Shown here: piece after piece, positions 9,709 to 19,645 of the stretch
Layout: every line of letters starts with the position of its first letter
Position numbering within the stretch: position 1 is the first letter of the stretch
DNA from: Lysobacteraceae bacterium PS02065
GTDB lineage: Bacteria > Pseudomonadota > Gammaproteobacteria > Xanthomonadales > Rhodanobacteraceae
Direction: 5' to 3'
NCBI GenBank assembly: GCA_029959555.1
Contig: JASCPI010000004.1
Span: 62,001-126,000 of the forward strand
Length of the DNA stretch: 64,000 nt
Translations under genes and position numbers: made by a program
The notes under the pieces: generated by a model
What the model was told of the DNA's origin: nothing
What the model saw: the letters and a program-made list of their open reading frames with translations, nothing else
Database searches by the model: none

Positions 9709-9885
9709 ATGAGCAACGTGATCCCGTTCCGGCCTGCGCAGCGCGACACGGCCCCCGTGCGGTTTCCCACCGAGCTGCCCGACGACGAGGAGCTGGACAT
9801 CCGGCTCTGGGAACTCGTCATGGAAGGCCGCCGCGACAGTGACGAGTTCCGCATGCTGCAAGCCGCTCGACGCCTCGCGTCCTGA
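9709..9885 (+). CDS. Small conserved hypothetical protein (58 aa)
   Basis: Short acidic/basic protein starting MSNVIPFRPAQRD and ending MLQAARRLAS, with a helical middle rich in E, L, W and D. A GGCGAGA sequence precedes the ATG. The PFRPA start recalls small soluble proteins common in proteobacteria. No domain recognised. It is divergent from rluF. Confidence 0.6.
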   Translation: MSNVIPFRPAQRDTAPVRFPTELPDDEELDIRLWELVMEGRRDSDEFRMLQAARRLAS

Positions 9886-9979
9886 ACGACGCGAACCTCG
9901 CGTCGCCACGCGGCGACGCGTTTCACGCTTCGCCTTTTCGACCTGACGCACGATGGCGCCCCCAGCCGGGAGGTCGCCC

Positions 9980-11317
9980 ATGCGAACCCTTGTCCTCGCC
10001 ACGGCCCTCGCTGCGAGTGCCGGCCCTGCCCTTGCCGCCACCTACGCGGTCGGCCCCACGCGTACGTACACGACGCTGCAGGCGCTTCTCGACGACGTGA
10101 CGTTGCGACCCGGCGACGTCGTCGAAGTCGATCGCGCCGACTACGCCGGCGGCGTGATCGTGCGATCCCAGCACTCCGGCAACGCGGCACAACCCGTCGT
10201 GATCCGCGGCCTGCGCGGAGGCGGCCGTCGTCCGCTGCTCGCGGGCGGCACCAACACGATCGAACTGCGCAATGCGAATCACATCGTGCTCGAAGGTTTC
10301 GAGATCACGGGTGGCACGTCGCGTTGCGTGTACGTCTACGCGGCGAACACGGTGCTGCGCGACCTGCTCGTGCGCGACTGCCCTTCGCACGGCATCCTGT
10401 CGAGCGACCAGCTGTCGGGCTCGCTGACCCTCGAGTACAGCGAGATCCGCACCTCGGGCATGGGTGACAGCCGTCACGCGCTGTACATCCAGACCGACGA
10501 AGTCGCGTTCCCGGGTTCGGTATTCCGCATGCGCCACAACATCGTGCACAGCGGCATGGGCGGCAACCTGCTCAAGAGCCGCGCCGAGCGCAACGAGATC
10601 CACTACAACTGGTTCGAAGGCGCGTACTACCACGAGCTCGAGCTGATCGGCCCGGACCGCAACACGCAACAGGCCGGCTGGAGCGCCGACCTCAAGCGCG
10701 AGGATTCCGAGGTGCTCGGCAACGTGATCGTGCATTCGGGCAGCTTCGGCGCGATCCTGCGCCTGGGTGGCGACGGCACCGGCGAGAGCAAGGGACGCTA
10801 TCGCCTCGTCAACAACACGATCCTCGCCACCGGCAGCACATCGACCTACACGGCGCTGCGCCTGTTCGAACCGCTCGAGTCGGTCGAGTCGCACAACAAC
10901 GTGTTCCACCGCACCACCGCGGGCACGCTCAACATCGAGCGCAACACCGAGGCGATCTGGACCTTCGGCCGCCGCGTCGCCGGCTCGAACAACTGGATCC
11001 GCAGTGGCGCGGGTGTCGTGCCGGCCGAATGGACCGGCACGCTGACCGGCAGCGATCCCGGCTTCACGAGCCTAGCGGGTTTCGATCTCGTGCCGGCTGC
11101 GGGCAGCCCGCTGGTCGGCGCAGGCAACGCGAATCCGGCCTCGCCGACGGCATGGACGTTCCCTTCGCCGACGCCCTTGCCGCTCGCGATGCCACCCGTC
11201 CGCGCCGCGATCGCGCCGTGGACGGCCACGCCACGCCCCCCCGAAGCGGCACCGACCATAGGGGCCTACGCGCGGCCTGCATCCGATGCACTGTTCCGCT
11301 CGGGGTTCGATCCATGA
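9980..11317 (+). CDS. Secreted right-handed beta-helix protein
   Basis: 445 residues from ATG 9980, preceded by GGGAGG at 5-6 bases. It has a Sec signal (MRTLVLATALAASAGPALA). The body is a series of beta-helix turns: TNTIELRNANHIVLEGFEIT, LRDLLVRDCPSHGIL, LEYSEIRTSGM, FRMRHNIVHSGMGG, YRLVNNTILATGST and VESHNNVFHRTT. This is the architecture of pectate-lyase-like or alginate/chondroitin-lyase-like proteins, but I see no catalytic set that fixes a substrate. It ends SDALFRSGFDP, the tail shared with two other exported proteins in this window. Confidence 0.83.
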   Translation: MRTLVLATALAASAGPALAATYAVGPTRTYTTLQALLDDVTLRPGDVVEVDRADYAGGVIVRSQHSGNAAQPVVIRGLRGGGRRPLLAGGTNTIELRNANHIVLEGFEITGGTSRCVYVYAANTVLRDLLVRDCPSHGILSSDQLSGSLTLEYSEIRTSGMGDSRHALYIQTDEVAFPGSVFRMRHNIVHSGMGGNLLKSRAERNEIHYNWFEGAYYHELELIGPDRNTQQAGWSADLKREDSEVLGNVIVHSGSFGAILRLGGDGTGESKGRYRLVNNTILATGSTSTYTALRLFEPLESVESHNNVFHRTTAGTLNIERNTEAIWTFGRRVAGSNNWIRSGAGVVPAEWTGTLTGSDPGFTSLAGFDLVPAAGSPLVGAGNANPASPTAWTFPSPTPLPLAMPPVRAAIAPWTATPRPPEAAPTIGAYARPASDALFRSGFDP

Positions 11318-11410
11318 CTCCGGCGGCGCGGCCCCCTGTGACTTGCGGGGCTTGAGGAGCGGGCGCGAAACGGGCACAAAGGACGATTGCCCGCCGTCCC
11401 GGAGTCCGCC

Positions 11411-13564
11411 TTGCGCCGTCTCGCCCTGACCGTCCTCGCCGCCTCGCTCCCCAGCCCCGCCTTCGCCGTCGAAGGCATGTGGCAGCCGGCCCAGCTTCCC
11501 GCCATCGCCGACCAGCTGCGCGCGCAAGGCCTCGAACTCGATCCGAAGCAGCTCACGGACCTCACCGGCCCGACCATGGGCGCGATCGTGAGCCTCGGCT
11601 TCTGCACGGCCTCGTTCGTGTCGCCGGAAGGCCTGGTCGTCACGAACCACCATTGCGCCTATGGCGCGATCCAGTACAACTCGACCGCCGAGCGCAACCT
11701 CATCCGCGACGGTTTCCTCGCCGGGACCACGGCCGAGGAGCTGCCGGGCGATCCGAACCTGCGCGTCTACGTGACCGAGGAGATCCGCGACGTCACCAGG
11801 GAGATCCTGCGCGGCGTGCGCGACGACATGGACGGCCTCGCCCGCTACGAGGCGGTCGACCGCGCCGAGAAAGCGCTCGTCGCCAAGTGCGAGAAGCCGG
11901 GCAACCTGCGCTGCGACGTCTACACCTTCCATGGCGGCGCGAGCTACCAGTTGATCCGCCAGCGCGAGATCAAGGACGTGCGCCTCGTCTACGCGCCGTC
12001 CGACGCGATCGGCAAGTTCGGCGGCGACATCGACAACTGGATGTGGCCGCGCCACACCGGCGACTTCGCGTTCCTGCGCGCCTACGTCGGCAAGGACGGC
12101 AAGTCCGCCACGTACTCGAAGGACAACGTGCCGTTCAAGCCGAAGCACTGGCTGCCGGTCAACGGCAAGGGCGTCGAGAGCGGCGACTTCGTCATGGTCA
12201 CGGGCTACCCGGGCCGCACGAACCGTTACCGCCTCGCCGACGAAATGGCGGCGGCGATCGACTGGCAGTACCCGAACCTCATCGCGACGTTCACGAGCGT
12301 GCTCGGCATCATCGATGCCGGCGGCCGCCGCGATCCCGAGGTCGCGGTCAAGTACGCCAGCGCCGTCGCAGGCTTCAACAACTACCTCAAGAACTCGCAC
12401 GGCCAGCTCGAAGGCCTCGCCAAGGCCGATGCCGTACGCCGCAAGAAGGAAGGCGAGGCCGCGCTCGAGGCCTGGCTCGCCTCGTCGGGACAGGATGCTT
12501 CGCTGGTCGCCGACATCGCCGCGCTGCGCGAGCTCGTCGCCGCGCAGGCGGCCGTGCGCGATCGCGACTACCTGCTCGGCTTCCTGTCGCGCACCAGCCT
12601 CTACCAGTCGGCCTACCTCGCCTCGCGCCTGTCGATCGAACGCGCCAAGCCGGTCGCCGATCGCGAGTCCGGCTTCGAGCCGCGCGACGAGGTGCGCATC
12701 GAGGGCAACCTCAAGCAGATGGAGCGCCGCAGCGATCCGGCCGTCGACGCTCAGGTTCTCGCCTACGTGCTCAAGCGCTACGTGCGCCTGGACCCCGCCC
12801 AGCGCGTCGCCGGCTTCGATGCCTGGCTCGGCACGGGCGAGGTCGACGATGCCACGATCGACGCCAAGGTCGCCGCGCTGTACGCGGGTTCGCGCCTCAA
12901 CACGACCGACGCGCGCCTCGCCGCGTTCAAGGCCGACGCGAAGACGCTGGCCGCGTCCGACGACAGCGCGCTCGTGCTCATGCGCGGCCTCATGCCCGAC
13001 CTGCTCGCGCTCGAGAAGCAGCGCAAGGCGCGCATGGGCGAGGAGATGCGCCTGCGTCCGCGCTTCATGCGCGCGATGATCGCCTACAACGATGCGCAGG
13101 GCCGCGCGGTCTACCCCGACGCCAACAGCTCGCTGCGCGTCAGCTTCGGCCAGGTGCAAGGCCTCAAGGAGGACGGCAAGGAGCTGTTCCCGTTCACGAG
13201 CGCCGAAGGCATCGTCGCCAAGACCACCGGCGTGGATCCGTTCGAGACGCCGAAGGAGGCCTACGACGCGATCGTGCGCAAGGACTACGGCACGTGGGCG
13301 TCGCCGAAGCTCGGCAGCCTGCCGGTCAACTTCCTCGCCGATCTCGACATCACCGGCGGCAATTCGGGCTCGCCGACGCTCGACGCACAGGGCCGGCTCG
13401 TCGGCCTCGCCTTCGACGGCGTGTGGGACAGCGTCAGCGCCGACTGGGTGTTCAACCCGAAGCTCACGCGCTCGATCCAGGTCGACGTGCGCTACATGCT
13501 GTGGGTCATGGACAAGGTCGACGGCGCCGGCAACCTGCTGCGCGAGATGCGCGTCGCCGACTGA
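11411..13564 (+). CDS. S46-family dipeptidyl-peptidase (DPP7-like)
   Basis: 717-residue periplasmic serine exopeptidase that removes N-terminal dipeptides, with a signal peptide MRRLALTVLAASLPSPAFA. The TTG at 11411 has GGAG six bases upstream; another TTG at 11387 adds eight residues. Catalytic parts: TNHHCAYGAI at about 78-87, and GGNSGSPTLD with the serine near the C-terminus. After it comes AFDGVWDS: a glycine in the position that is arginine in the acidic-specific DPP11 type, pointing to DPP7-like preference for hydrophobic residues (inference). Length is typical. It belongs to a run of three peptidase genes. Confidence 0.92.
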   Translation: MRRLALTVLAASLPSPAFAVEGMWQPAQLPAIADQLRAQGLELDPKQLTDLTGPTMGAIVSLGFCTASFVSPEGLVVTNHHCAYGAIQYNSTAERNLIRDGFLAGTTAEELPGDPNLRVYVTEEIRDVTREILRGVRDDMDGLARYEAVDRAEKALVAKCEKPGNLRCDVYTFHGGASYQLIRQREIKDVRLVYAPSDAIGKFGGDIDNWMWPRHTGDFAFLRAYVGKDGKSATYSKDNVPFKPKHWLPVNGKGVESGDFVMVTGYPGRTNRYRLADEMAAAIDWQYPNLIATFTSVLGIIDAGGRRDPEVAVKYASAVAGFNNYLKNSHGQLEGLAKADAVRRKKEGEAALEAWLASSGQDASLVADIAALRELVAAQAAVRDRDYLLGFLSRTSLYQSAYLASRLSIERAKPVADRESGFEPRDEVRIEGNLKQMERRSDPAVDAQVLAYVLKRYVRLDPAQRVAGFDAWLGTGEVDDATIDAKVAALYAGSRLNTTDARLAAFKADAKTLAASDDSALVLMRGLMPDLLALEKQRKARMGEEMRLRPRFMRAMIAYNDAQGRAVYPDANSSLRVSFGQVQGLKEDGKELFPFTSAEGIVAKTTGVDPFETPKEAYDAIVRKDYGTWASPKLGSLPVNFLADLDITGGNSGSPTLDAQGRLVGLAFDGVWDSVSADWVFNPKLTRSIQVDVRYMLWVMDKVDGAGNLLREMRVAD

Positions 13565-13582
13565 TGCGGGTGCGCACCGCGC

Positions 13583-14356
13583 TCAGCGCGCGGTGCGCCT
13601 TCGCGAAGGCTTCGCCTGCACCTGCGGCGGCGCGGTCAGCGTCATGAGGATGTCGGCGTACCAGGCATAGTTGAGGCTCAGGCGCTCGTCCTGCTCCTCG
13701 TCGCGGTTGTCGACGTCGAAGCGACCTGCGTGGATGCCCAGCAGCGTCCACACGAGGCGCTCGCGTCCGGATTCGCCGGACTCCAGGCGTACCGCGACCG
13801 GTGCCCCGCTGGTGCCGCGGTGCATGCGCGCATCGGTCAGGAAGTAGCCCTGGCCCTGAAAGCGGATGCCGAACGACGAGGCGACCACGGCTTGGCGCGC
13901 CACCGGCAGTTGGTGGACCGTGTCGTGGAAACCGAGCGGGAAGCCGACGATGCGCACCGCCGTGCCGACCTCGATCTGCTCGAGGTCGCGCAGCAGCAGC
14001 TCCGGCGTGAATGCGTGAAGCAGCAGCGTCTGCGGCAGCGCCGCGCGGTCCAGCGCGATCACCACGACGTCGATCGTGCCGCCGGCGTCGCTTCCCTCGC
14101 GCCACGCCGGCATGCCGTCGACGTACAGCGGGATCGAGAACACGGTCGTCTCCGAGACATTGGCCGGATCGACGTGCAGCACGATCTCCAGGCGGTCCGG
14201 ATGGTGATCGATGCTCTCCTCGCGCACGACGTGGCGGTTGGTCACGAGGAAGAGCTGGCCATCGCGCTCGAAGAAGAAGCCCGTCGCATTGGTCGTGATA
14301 CCCGTGGGCGCGAACGTCGTGATGCGGGTCACCGCGAGCAGCAGGGCTTCGATCAT
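13583..14356 (-). CDS. Trypsin-like serine peptidase, cytosolic
   Basis: 257 residues, no signal peptide. Chymotrypsin-fold triad visible: histidine in LVTNRHVV, aspartate in TIDVVVIALD and serine in MHRGTSGAPV, the last also providing the oxyanion GTSG loop. IVGFPLGFHDTV precedes the serine domain, as in trypsin-like peptidases of the DUF/peptidase_2 type found scattered in proteobacteria. The C-terminus has a basic QAKPSRRRTAR tail. Convergent with the S46 gene and divergent from dcp. Natural substrate unknown. Confidence 0.78.
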   Translation of the reverse strand: MIEALLLAVTRITTFAPTGITTNATGFFFERDGQLFLVTNRHVVREESIDHHPDRLEIVLHVDPANVSETTVFSIPLYVDGMPAWREGSDAGGTIDVVVIALDRAALPQTLLLHAFTPELLLRDLEQIEVGTAVRIVGFPLGFHDTVHQLPVARQAVVASSFGIRFQGQGYFLTDARMHRGTSGAPVAVRLESGESGRERLVWTLLGIHAGRFDVDNRDEEQDERLSLNYAWYADILMTLTAPPQVQAKPSRRRTAR

Positions 14357-14495
14357 GGGGGTGGTCCGATGGGTGGCCGGGCAGTGTGACCCAGCCACGC
14401 CCATCGCGGAACGGACGGCTCTGACTTTAGTCATGGGCAAGTCAGGCGCCGATGGCCTACCCTCGTGGGTTCGCATCGAACCCGGGATCCCGCAT

Positions 14496-16658
14496 ATGGA
14501 CCATCGCCTGACCCTCGCCGTCGCGCTCGCGCTCGGCCTCACCGCCCCGCTCCACGCCGCCGAAGCGCCCGCCAAGGCTGCCGCCACGCAACCGGCCGCG
14601 GCGAACCCGTTCTTCGAGAAGAGCACGCTGCCGTACCAGTTCCCGCGCTTCGACGCGATCAAGGACGCCGACTATGCGCCAGCGTTCGAGCGCGGCATGG
14701 CCGAGTCGAACAAGGAAATCGAGGCGATCGCCGGCAACAAGGCGGCGCCGACGTTCGAGAACACGATCGTCGCGCTCGAGAATGCCGGTGAGGTGCTGTC
14801 GCGCGTGTCGACCGTGTTCTTCAGCCTCAGCGGCACCAACACCAACGACACGATGCAGAAGCTGCAGACCGAGCTCGCACCGAAGCTCTCCGCGCACCGC
14901 GACCGCATCGTGCTCGACGGCGATCTGTTCAAGCGCATCGAGGCCGTATACGCCAAGCGTGACACGCTCGGGCTCGATGCCGAGTCCAAGCGTCTCGTCG
15001 AGCGCTACCACACCGATTTCGTGCGCGCCGGCGCCAAGCTGTCCGAGGCCGACAAGGCCAAACTCAAGACCCTCAACGGCGAACTCGCCAAACTCGGCAC
15101 CGCGTTCAACCAGAACCTGCTCAAGGAAACCAACGCGGCGGCCGTGACGGTGGCCTCGGCCGACGAGCTCAAGGGCTTCTCCGACGGTGCGATCAAGACC
15201 GCCGAGGAAGCTGCCAAGGCCAAGAAGGCCGACGCGAAGTACCTGATCCCGCTGCTCAACACGAGCGGCCAGCCGCCGCTGTCCTCGCTCGAGAACCGCG
15301 CGCTGCGCGAGCGCATCATGACGGCCTCGCTGACGCGCGGCAGCAAGGGCGGCGAGTTCGACAACCGCGACATCGTCGCCAAGGTCGTCAAGCTGCGCGC
15401 CGAGCGCGCCGCGCTGCTCGGCTACCCGAACCACGCCGCCTACGTGCTCGAAGACGAGACCGCCGGCAGCATCGGCGCGGTCAACAAGCTGCTCGGCGAG
15501 CTCGCGCCGCCGGCCGTCGCGAATGCACGCGCCGAAGCCGCCGACATCCAGAAGGTCATCGACAAGGAAGGCGGGAAGTTCCAGGTCGCCTCGTGGGACT
15601 GGTCGTTCTACGCCGAGAAGGTGCGCGCCGAGAAGTACGCCTACGACGCCGAGCAGCTGCGCCCGTACTTCGAGATGGACAACGTACTGCGCAACGGCGT
15701 GTTCTTCGCCGCGACCAAGCTCTACGGCATCACGTTCAAGGAACGCACCGACCTGCCGAAGTACCACCCTGACACGCAGATCTTCGAGGTGTTCGAGGCC
15801 GACGGCTCGCCGCTCGCGCTGTTCATCGTCGACTACTACGCACGCCCGAGCAAGCGTGGTGGCGCGTGGATGAACGCCTACGTACAGCAGTCGGGCCTGC
15901 GTGGCACCAAGCCCGTCATCGCCAACCATCTCAACATCCCCAAGCCGCCGGCCGGCGAGCCGACGCTGATGACCTGGGACGAGGTCAACACCGCGTTCCA
16001 CGAGTTCGGCCACGCGCTGCACGGCATGTTCTCGAACGTGAAGTACCCGCGCTTCTCGGGCACCAGCGTGCCGCGCGACTTCGTCGAGTACCCGTCGCAG
16101 GTCAACGAGATGTGGATGACCTGGCCCGAGATCATCGCCAACTACGCCAAGCACTACAAAACCGGCGAGCCGCTGCCGAAGGCGCTGCTCGACAAGGTGC
16201 AGTCGGCCGACAAGTTCAACCAGGGCTTCGCGACGACCGAGTACCTCGGTGCCGCGCTGCTCGACCAGGCCTACCACCAGATCGGCGCCGCGCAGGCCCC
16301 GACCGCCGCGACGATCCTCGACTTCGAAGCCTCGGCGCTCAAGAAGGCCGGCGTCGACTTCGCCCCGGTGCCGCCGCGTTACCGCACGACGTACTTCTCG
16401 CACATCATGGGCGGCTACTCGGCGGGCTACTACGCCTACATCTGGAGCGAAGTCCTCGACGCCAACAGCGTGCAGTGGTTCAAGGCCAACGGCGGCCTCA
16501 CGCGCGCCAACGGCGACCACTTCCGCAAGACGCTGCTTTCGCGCGGCGGCAGCGCCGACGCGATGGTGCTGTTCAAGGACTTCGCGGGCCACGAGCCCGA
16601 CGTGAAGGACCTGCTCGAGCGCCGCGGCCTCGCCGCCAAGCCCGACGCGAAGAAGTGA
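14496..16658 (+). CDS. dcp: M3-family peptidyl-dipeptidase Dcp
   Basis: 720 residues. It removes C-terminal dipeptides from oligopeptides. The zinc site AFHEFGHALHG is at about residues 498-508, with the downstream glutamate region in FVEYPSQVNEMW. Substrate-binding HIMGGYSAGYYAYIWSEV lies near the C-terminus. The N-terminus MDHRLTLAVALALGLTAPLHA is a Sec signal, so this copy acts in the periplasm, unlike the cytosolic E. coli enzyme. The ATG at 14496 is chosen for that signal; the open frame upstream is not needed. A strong hairpin follows the stop. Confidence 0.93.
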   Translation: MDHRLTLAVALALGLTAPLHAAEAPAKAAATQPAAANPFFEKSTLPYQFPRFDAIKDADYAPAFERGMAESNKEIEAIAGNKAAPTFENTIVALENAGEVLSRVSTVFFSLSGTNTNDTMQKLQTELAPKLSAHRDRIVLDGDLFKRIEAVYAKRDTLGLDAESKRLVERYHTDFVRAGAKLSEADKAKLKTLNGELAKLGTAFNQNLLKETNAAAVTVASADELKGFSDGAIKTAEEAAKAKKADAKYLIPLLNTSGQPPLSSLENRALRERIMTASLTRGSKGGEFDNRDIVAKVVKLRAERAALLGYPNHAAYVLEDETAGSIGAVNKLLGELAPPAVANARAEAADIQKVIDKEGGKFQVASWDWSFYAEKVRAEKYAYDAEQLRPYFEMDNVLRNGVFFAATKLYGITFKERTDLPKYHPDTQIFEVFEADGSPLALFIVDYYARPSKRGGAWMNAYVQQSGLRGTKPVIANHLNIPKPPAGEPTLMTWDEVNTAFHEFGHALHGMFSNVKYPRFSGTSVPRDFVEYPSQVNEMWMTWPEIIANYAKHYKTGEPLPKALLDKVQSADKFNQGFATTEYLGAALLDQAYHQIGAAQAPTAATILDFEASALKKAGVDFAPVPPRYRTTYFSHIMGGYSAGYYAYIWSEVLDANSVQWFKANGGLTRANGDHFRKTLLSRGGSADAMVLFKDFAGHEPDVKDLLERRGLAAKPDAKK

Positions 16659-16665
16659 CCCGACG

Positions 16666-16694
16666 CCCGCGGGACGCCTCGTGCGTCCCGCGGG
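16666..16694 (+). terminator. Hairpin after dcp
   Basis: Perfect 12-bp inverted repeat (CCCGCGGGACGC / GCGTCCCGCGGG) with a 5-base loop, eight bases past the dcp stop. It lacks a T-run, so it is either an inefficient terminator or a 3'-end stabiliser. It separates dcp from the kynurenine genes. Confidence 0.5.
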
Positions 16695-16749
16695 TGCGTC
16701 CACGGCGGCGATACGCGACGGGCGTGCCGCGCGCCGCTAAGCTCGCGGC

Positions 16750-18207
16750 ATGGATGCCCTGCCCGCCCTGACCAACCTCGTCGCCGGCCACGCCGTGGCC
16801 CCGCGCGACGGCGCCTACCTCGACGTGTTCGAACCGGCCACCGGCCACGCGTTCGCACGCTGTCCCGCCTCGACCGCCACCGACGTCGACGCCGCGATCG
16901 CCGCCGCACATGCTGCCGCCGAAGGCTGGTCGGCGACCCCCGTCGAGGTGCGCGCGCAGTGCCTGCGCCGCCTCGCCGACCTCGTCGAAGCCGACCTCGA
17001 CGCGTTCGCCGAACTCGAGTCGCGCGACAACGGCAAGCCCGTCGCACTCGCACGCGCGCTCGACATCCCGCGCGCAGTCGCCAACCTGCGCTTCTTCGCC
17101 GACGCGATCGCGACCTGGTCGTCGGAATCGCACGCCACCGATGCACGCGCGATCAACCTGACCCTGCGCCAGCCGCTCGGCGTCGTGGTCTGCATCTCGC
17201 CGTGGAACCTGCCGCTGTACCTGTTCACGTGGAAGATCGCGCCTGCACTCGCGACCGGCAACACGGTCGTCGCCAAACCGTCCGAGATCACGCCGTGCAC
17301 GGCCGAGCGCTTCGGCCGGCTCGCTGCCGAAGCCGGCTTCCCGCCCGGCGTGCTCAACATCGTGCACGGCACAGGTCCCGACGTCGGCGAGGCGCTCGTC
17401 GCCGATCCGCGCGTCAAGGCGGTGTCGTTCACCGGCAGTACGCGCACCGGTGCCGCGATCGCGGCGATCGCGGCACCGCGCTTCAAGAAGCTCTCGCTCG
17501 AGATGGGTGGCAAGAATCCGACCATCGTCTTCGACGACGCCGACCTGTCAGAGGCCACGCTGGCCACGATCGTGCGCTCGGGCTTCGCCAACCAGGGCGA
17601 GATCTGCCTGTGCGGCTCGCGCGTGCTCGTGCAGCGCGGCATCTACGAGGCCTTCCGCGAGCGCTACGTCACCAGGGTGCGAGCGCTGCGCGTCGGCGAT
17701 CCACGCGATGCCGCGAGCGACCTCGGCGCTCTGGTCTCGCGCGCGCATTTCGACAAGGTCACGGCCGCGATCACGACCGCACGCGCCGAAGGCGGCCACG
17801 TGCTGTGCGGCGGCGAGGCCGTGTCGCCCGACGGGCGCTGCGCGGACGGCTGGTTCGTCGCGCCGACCGTGATCGAGGGACTCGACGAGCACGCCGCGAC
17901 GAATCGCGAGGAGATCTTCGGCCCGGTCACGACGCTGATCCCGTTCGACGACGAAGCCGACGCCGTGCGCCTCGCGAATGCGACCGGCTACGGCCTCGCG
18001 GCATCGCTGTGGACGCGCGACGTCGGCCGCGCGCATCGCCTGTCGACGCGGCTCGAGTTCGGCATCGTCTGGATCAACTGCTGGATGGTCCGCGACCTGC
18101 GCACGCCGTTCGGCGGCATGAAACAGTCCGGCGTCGGCCGCGAAGGCGGTGTCGATGCGCTGCGCTTCTTCACCGAACCGCGCAACGTCTGCATCGCGCT
18201 CGACTGA
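16750..18207 (+). CDS. nbaE: 2-aminomuconate 6-semialdehyde dehydrogenase (aldehyde dehydrogenase family)
   Basis: 485-residue NAD-dependent aldehyde dehydrogenase. Seen: SPWNLPLYLFTWK (cofactor region), the catalytic glutamate in LEMGGKNP at about 254, and the catalytic cysteine in QGEICLCGSR at about 286. RTPFGGMKQSGVGREGG and FTEPRNVCI close the protein, as in hydroxymuconic/aminomuconic semialdehyde dehydrogenases. It would oxidise 2-aminomuconate semialdehyde to 2-aminomuconate after ACMS decarboxylation. The specificity is inferred from the neighbouring HAAO, ACMSD and RidA genes. First pathway gene of the cluster; start at ATG 16750. Confidence 0.85.
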   Translation: MDALPALTNLVAGHAVAPRDGAYLDVFEPATGHAFARCPASTATDVDAAIAAAHAAAEGWSATPVEVRAQCLRRLADLVEADLDAFAELESRDNGKPVALARALDIPRAVANLRFFADAIATWSSESHATDARAINLTLRQPLGVVVCISPWNLPLYLFTWKIAPALATGNTVVAKPSEITPCTAERFGRLAAEAGFPPGVLNIVHGTGPDVGEALVADPRVKAVSFTGSTRTGAAIAAIAAPRFKKLSLEMGGKNPTIVFDDADLSEATLATIVRSGFANQGEICLCGSRVLVQRGIYEAFRERYVTRVRALRVGDPRDAASDLGALVSRAHFDKVTAAITTARAEGGHVLCGGEAVSPDGRCADGWFVAPTVIEGLDEHAATNREEIFGPVTTLIPFDDEADAVRLANATGYGLAASLWTRDVGRAHRLSTRLEFGIVWINCWMVRDLRTPFGGMKQSGVGREGGVDALRFFTEPRNVCIALD

Positions 18208-18286
18208 ACGCACGCAGGCTCGCCGCCGTGCACCGGCGGCGATACCATCGGCGACCACCGGATCGCCCGCGACGGAGCACGCCCTG

Positions 18287-19645
18287 ATGCCACGCCCTTC
18301 CGCCTGCCTCGCCCTCGCCGCCTGCCTCGCCACGGGCGCGGCGCACGCCCAGGACATCCAGCGCCCGAGCGGCGTCGCGATCACGCAGCAACGCGACGCG
18401 GTCATGAAATCCGAGCGCATCATGGCCGAGGCGCAGAAGCGCCCCGGCCTGCTCGCGCAGTACCTGCACATGCGCGACGTCTACGCCAACGACACGAGCT
18501 GGCCGTTCCGCGTCATCTTCAACCAGTACATCAGCTGGTACCAGACCTGGGTCGGCGACTACGCCGGCGCACGCGCCGCGTTCTCGATCGCACAGCCGAT
18601 GGCCAAGGACGACGCCGACTCGCCTCTGCGCGGAGGCGGGTTCTCGGCCCAGCCTGCCGCTCAGGAGATCCTGCGGCTCGCGCGCGGCAGGCAGGCCGTG
18701 TTCTTCAACGAGAACCACAGCTACGCGCTGACCCGCACGCTGACCGTGCAGATGCTCACCGCGCTGCGCGAGGAAGGCTTCGACACGTTCGCGGCCGAAA
18801 CCCTCTACGAGACCGACACCGGCCTGCAGGAGCGCGGTTATCCGACCAGCGAAACCGGCTTCTACATCGAGGAACCGGTCTACGCGGAGATGGTGCGTAC
18901 GGCACTGCGGCTCGGCTATCGCGTTGTCGCCTACGAGGCGGTCTCGGATGCGACGGGCTCGGCACGCGAAGCCGAACAGGCACGCAACCTCAAGCGCGAC
19001 GTGTTCGACAAGCACCCCAAGGCACGCCTCGTCGTCAATGCGGGCTACGCGCACATCCAGGAGAGCGGCAAGTACCTCGACGGCGTCGCCATGGCGCAGC
19101 ACTTCACGCGCATCACCGGCATCGACCCCCTCACCGTCGAGCAGACCATGATGGTGCCGCACGAGAAGCTGTCCAACGACCATCCCTGGTACACCGAATC
19201 CGCGCAGGCCTCGCACGGCACGCAGCCGTTCGTGTTCACGACGCGCGAAGGCACGCCATGGACGCTCAAGAAGGACGCCTACGACGTCAGCGTGTTCTTC
19301 CCGCGCGAAACCTCGCGCCGCGGCCGCCCGGACTGGCTCACGCTCGGCGGCCAGCGCATCGCCTACCAGGTCAGTGGCGCGCTCTGCGACACGAACTACC
19401 CCTGCCTCGTCGAAGCGCGCTACGCGGAGGAAGGCGAGGACGCGATCCCGGCCGATCGCGTCGTCATCGAGTGGATGGGGCGTGGCGCGATCGCGAGCGA
19501 CCGCGTGCGCGAGAGCAGCGACGCGGTGCCCCTGGCGGACCTCTACCTGCGCCCGGGCCGCTACATCGTCACGGCCCGCGACACCACCAACCGTCGCCTG
19601 CAGCGCCAGACCATCACCGTGCGCGACGCCAAGGGCACGCCGTGA
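18287..19645 (+). CDS. Secreted TIKI/ChaN-like protein of unknown function
   Basis: 452 residues with a signal peptide ending GAAHAQ. The central region holds VFFNENHSYALTRTL, then FAAETLYE and, later, VVNAGYAHIQES. The E-x-H / A-x-E / G-x-x-H pattern resembles the TIKI/TraB/ChaN superfamily of haem-binding or peptidase-like proteins, but I cannot assign an activity. The C-terminal half looks like one or two beta domains. Its TGA overlaps the GTG of the next gene by 4 bases, so it is translationally coupled to the RidA deaminase. A role in the kynurenine pathway is not evident; it may be a passenger. Confidence 0.6.
   Translation: MPRPSACLALAACLATGAAHAQDIQRPSGVAITQQRDAVMKSERIMAEAQKRPGLLAQYLHMRDVYANDTSWPFRVIFNQYISWYQTWVGDYAGARAAFSIAQPMAKDDADSPLRGGGFSAQPAAQEILRLARGRQAVFFNENHSYALTRTLTVQMLTALREEGFDTFAAETLYETDTGLQERGYPTSETGFYIEEPVYAEMVRTALRLGYRVVAYEAVSDATGSAREAEQARNLKRDVFDKHPKARLVVNAGYAHIQESGKYLDGVAMAQHFTRITGIDPLTVEQTMMVPHEKLSNDHPWYTESAQASHGTQPFVFTTREGTPWTLKKDAYDVSVFFPRETSRRGRPDWLTLGGQRIAYQVSGALCDTNYPCLVEARYAEEGEDAIPADRVVIEWMGRGAIASDRVRESSDAVPLADLYLRPGRYIVTARDTTNRRLQRQTITVRDAKGTP

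Noticed and set aside
11072..13159. Long open frame on the minus strand opposite the S46 peptidase
   Set aside because: Composition (V/E/R/A/H-rich repeats) matches a reading-frame shadow, while the plus strand has a signal peptide and catalytic motifs of S46.
14457..16703. Minus-strand frame opposite dcp
   Set aside because: Mirror of the M3 peptidase; no domain and low-complexity V/R/E translation.
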